64,000 nt of DNA from Sporosarcina sp. FSL K6-1522 (GTDB taxonomy: Bacteria; Bacillota; Bacilli; Bacillales_A; Planococcaceae), in NCBI RefSeq assembly GCF_038622445.1, contig NZ_CP152019.1, positions 3,012,501 to 3,076,500 on the forward strand. Direction: 5' to 3'. A program made the position numbers and the translations under genes. Under the pieces are notes generated by a model. The model was not told the origin of the DNA and searched no databases. It saw only the letters and a list, made by a program, of their open reading frames with translations. Positions 61,899 through 64,000 of this stretch are shown in pieces (the first letter of the stretch is position 1; the number at the start of each line of letters is the position of its first letter).

Positions 61899-63883
61899 CA
61901 TGTGTTAACTAACTTATTTCCTGTTACAAGCGTCATGATATAGTATGAGCCATACAAAATGGAATAGAGTAACGTACTTATTACGACCGGAGTTATAAAG
62001 TTCATGTCCATTACATTTGCTAACGCACTTAACATCATAGAACTATGGGCAATCCCAGCGACTAGCGGAAGAATGAACATCACTACAGATTGCCTTGCAA
62101 TCACCTGTTTTACTTTTCTTTTACTCATGCCTATTGTTCTCAATGTCTTATACCGCTTCGCGTCCTCGGCTGCCTCCGTTAGCGTTTTAAAATAAATAAT
62201 GCTACCCGTAGCCGATAAAAACACAAGTCCTAAAAATCCAAATGTGAAAATCATCAAGCCATAAATCGATTGCGCTTCCTGATAATTATCGAAAAAAGTG
62301 TATAAGCCTACATGGGCTGGCTCTCTTTCCTGGGAGTGATCTAGAACACTGACATTCGCCGCTTCAAAAAGCTCCTTCACTTGCTCGGTTAAAGCATCTG
62401 CCTGTTTTTCATCTGCCACTTTAAATACATGTGAGGCAATCGGGTCATACTCTTTTCGAAGCTTTTGATACACCCTATCATGGACAATGAGCGTAGTTGG
62501 CGGCACATTATAGTTAAATAAAGATTCGATACGGTTACTTGTCACCATCAATGGAATAGCCTCATCCGCTACCATTAGCGATAATGAATGGCCTACATTT
62601 TCATAGTGATTTTGCGAACCGATGAAATTTTTTCCTAATGTAACGACTTCATGTTCTTCCAGCAAAGAAAGGGATTTTCGATTTAATTGCCCGGCCAGTT
62701 GGTTATACGTCGTCACAGGCAGTACAGCAAATTGTTCATCATAAAAATGATAACTGCTTGGCACTACGTCTAAAGAACGAGCATCCCCATTCACCATCAT
62801 ATACTCAAACGTCTCTTCAAATACCAATGGGAAATCCGTATTCTGTTGGATAAGTGCCGTGAGTTGGTCATCTATCGACTGCTCAGCTACGCTGTATTGA
62901 TAACTAAACGGCACATGATCTTCCATAGTAAGTAGGGTGTTGTAATATATCGTATAAGCAAAACCAAACGCTACAAGTGTTATACCATTCAAAACTGAAA
63001 TGAGCGTTAATAGAATGGCATTGCTTTTTAAGCGACTTCTCAACTGTGTAAAAGTAATAAGATTACGCCATTTATAATAGATCGCTTTTTTATTTTGCAA
63101 TTGCTGCATGACAAAGCCACTGAACGAATGAAAGAGTAGAAAAGACCCCGTAATCATTAGTAACAGTGCCACGAACAAATTGCGGCCAAAATGTTCACTC
63201 CAACTTTTCGAATCTGAAGCATTCCATAACAGCCAATAGCTCATTCCAAGTAAAAGAACAGATAGCATCGCTCTAACCATCGATGATTTTATAGGATCTT
63301 GTCCTTTATTTTTCGCTTGAAACAATTCAATAAGCCGAAAGCGATAAACGAGATAATAACCTTGTAATGACGTGAGAAGCGTAATCGCTATAAATACAAC
63401 CAATGTTTGAACAACAGCCATTTCATTGAAAGCAACATGTAAAAGGATGGAATAGCCCATTAACTTTACTAAAATCATACTAAAAAAGAGCGAGAACAAT
63501 TGGCCCAACCCTACCCCAATAATAAGTGCCATCAAGCTGAGCAGAAAATTTTCGTAAAATAGCATCATGCCAATTTCTTTCTTGGGCGCCCCCAACAAGG
63601 CGTATAACCCAATCTCCTGTTTACGCCGATTCATAAAAAATGTATTGGAATACCAGATGAAAATGAAGATAAACCCCAGCAAAATCAAAGATGACAGATT
63701 GAGTAATGGCTGGATTCGCTCTGTTATACTCGCGAAATTTGAAACAGTCATAATTTGTTCGTTATACTGCAATGAAACAAATGTAAAATAAATTAACACA
63801 CTAAATGTCATAGAAGCTACATAGATAGTGTATTGCCGAAAGTTATGCTTCAGGTTTTTCATCACTACATTAAATAATGTCAT
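61898..63883 (-). CDS. Bce-type ABC transporter permease
   Basis: It has 661 residues and ten membrane segments with two FtsX domains. The large extracellular domain of about 200 residues between helices VII and VIII (from NTLLTMEDHVPFSYQY to SVLDHSQEREPAHV) is the sensor/resistance part of BceB-type permeases. NTFFMNRRKQEIGLYALLG and AEDAKRYKTLRTIGMSKRKV are the FtsX coupling motifs. It would remove peptide antibiotics such as bacitracin from lipid targets and signal to the adjacent kinase. Confidence 0.92.
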   Translation of the reverse strand: MTLFNVVMKNLKHNFRQYTIYVASMTFSVLIYFTFVSLQYNEQIMTVSNFASITERIQPLLNLSSLILLGFIFIFIWYSNTFFMNRRKQEIGLYALLGAPKKEIGMMLFYENFLLSLMALIIGVGLGQLFSLFFSMILVKLMGYSILLHVAFNEMAVVQTLVVFIAITLLTSLQGYYLVYRFRLIELFQAKNKGQDPIKSSMVRAMLSVLLLGMSYWLLWNASDSKSWSEHFGRNLFVALLLMITGSFLLFHSFSGFVMQQLQNKKAIYYKWRNLITFTQLRSRLKSNAILLTLISVLNGITLVAFGFAYTIYYNTLLTMEDHVPFSYQYSVAEQSIDDQLTALIQQNTDFPLVFEETFEYMMVNGDARSLDVVPSSYHFYDEQFAVLPVTTYNQLAGQLNRKSLSLLEEHEVVTLGKNFIGSQNHYENVGHSLSLMVADEAIPLMVTSNRIESLFNYNVPPTTLIVHDRVYQKLRKEYDPIASHVFKVADEKQADALTEQVKELFEAANVSVLDHSQEREPAHVGLYTFFDNYQEAQSIYGLMIFTFGFLGLVFLSATGSIIYFKTLTEAAEDAKRYKTLRTIGMSKRKVKQVIARQSVVMFILPLVAGIAHSSMMLSALANVMDMNFITPVVISTLLYSILYGSYYIMTLVTGNKLVNT

Positions 63884-64000
63884 GACTACCGCCCCCTAAA
63901 GCAGACAACGTCGTCAACAGCTGTTCAAAAAATACTGTTCGATTTTTCTCTCCCCTGACAAGTTCAGTCACCAAACTGCCATCTTTCATAAAAATAATTC
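63870..64000 (-). CDS. Bce-type ABC transporter ATPase, 3' end only
   Basis: The last 42 codons are visible; the rest lies beyond the window. The frame reads IIFMKDGSLVTELVRGEKN, then FFEQLLTTLSALGGGSHDII and stops (63870-63872), the usual BceA C-terminus. It overlaps the permease start by 14 bases, so the two are translationally coupled. Confidence 0.85.
   Translation of the reverse strand, partial: IIFMKDGSLVTELVRGEKNRTVFFEQLLTTLSALGGGSHDII

Noticed and set aside
1..64000. tRNA or rRNA genes and insertion sequences
   Set aside because: No cloverleaf-type sequences, rRNA segments or transposase frames were recognised by reading; a dedicated scan was not possible.

Overview
The window looks like chromosome of a low-GC, Gram-positive, spore-forming type of bacterium, most likely a member of the Bacillales near Planococcaceae (Sporosarcina / Lysinibacillus / Psychrobacillus-like). 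The grounds are strong AGGAGG-type ribosome sites, frequent TTG and GTG starts, sigma-A type promoters, a YceCDEFGH-like tellurite/stress cluster, a bacterial NO synthase, Bce-type resistance genes and B. subtilis-like sulfate assimilation genes. The genus cannot be fixed from the sequence alone.

Layout. 0-1 kb: a drug/metabolite exporter. 1.2-10.2 kb: complete assimilatory sulfate reduction on the minus strand (cysC; cysH-sat-sumT-sirB-yezD-cysJ-cysI-sirC), including siroheme synthesis but no sulfate permease. 10.3-13.8 kb: a YesN/AraC-like regulator divergent from a DUF485 + ActP-type acetate symporter pair. 14-25 kb: a large Ter stress locus. It has three TerD paralogues and TerC, then a predicted biosynthetic module (C-C lyase, PRTase-TRSP, StiP, HAD, divergent TerD), then YceG and TelA. 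25-30.2 kb: DUF3006 + ComEC-like hydrolase, a small basic protein, an M28 lipoprotein peptidase and a diguanylate cyclase.

30.3-44.6 kb: a degenerate integrative element, probably a prophage remnant. It is bounded by a perfect 67-bp direct repeat. The right copy is the 3' end of a HEAT-repeat gene and the left copy is the orphaned original 3' end of that gene, followed by its terminator. A tyrosine integrase sits beside the right end. The interior holds a holin, a multiply frameshifted endolysin, small phage-like proteins, a MerR + DUF4870 pair, a CPBP protease, an alpha/beta hydrolase, a DUF1413 gene with a palindromic operator, several gene remnants and short repeated intergenic elements.

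45-64 kb: core or accessory chromosome again. It holds a polar amino-acid ABC importer, DJ-1/PfpI, and a YodC-like nitroreductase beside a broken HxlR/YodB-like regulator. Next come NO synthase, a LysM-3D wall protein, PsiE, an MFS exporter, formamidase with its FmdB partner and an Rrf2-LLM-DUF896-LLM-Hsp33 operon. The stretch ends with an azoreductase with an MhqR-like palindrome, and a Bce-type two-component system convergent with its ABC transporter; the ATPase gene runs off the right edge.

How parts work together. The cys genes carry sulfate to sulfide, with SumT, SirC and SirB making the siroheme that CysI needs. Much of the right half is redox and electrophile stress: nitroreductase, azoreductase, NO synthase, Hsp33, LLM flavoenzymes and DJ-1. 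The strongest items for follow-up are the newly delimited element with its attachment gene, the Ter biosynthetic module, the hairpin in the cysC leader, and the regulator broken by two TGA codons that left its palindrome intact.
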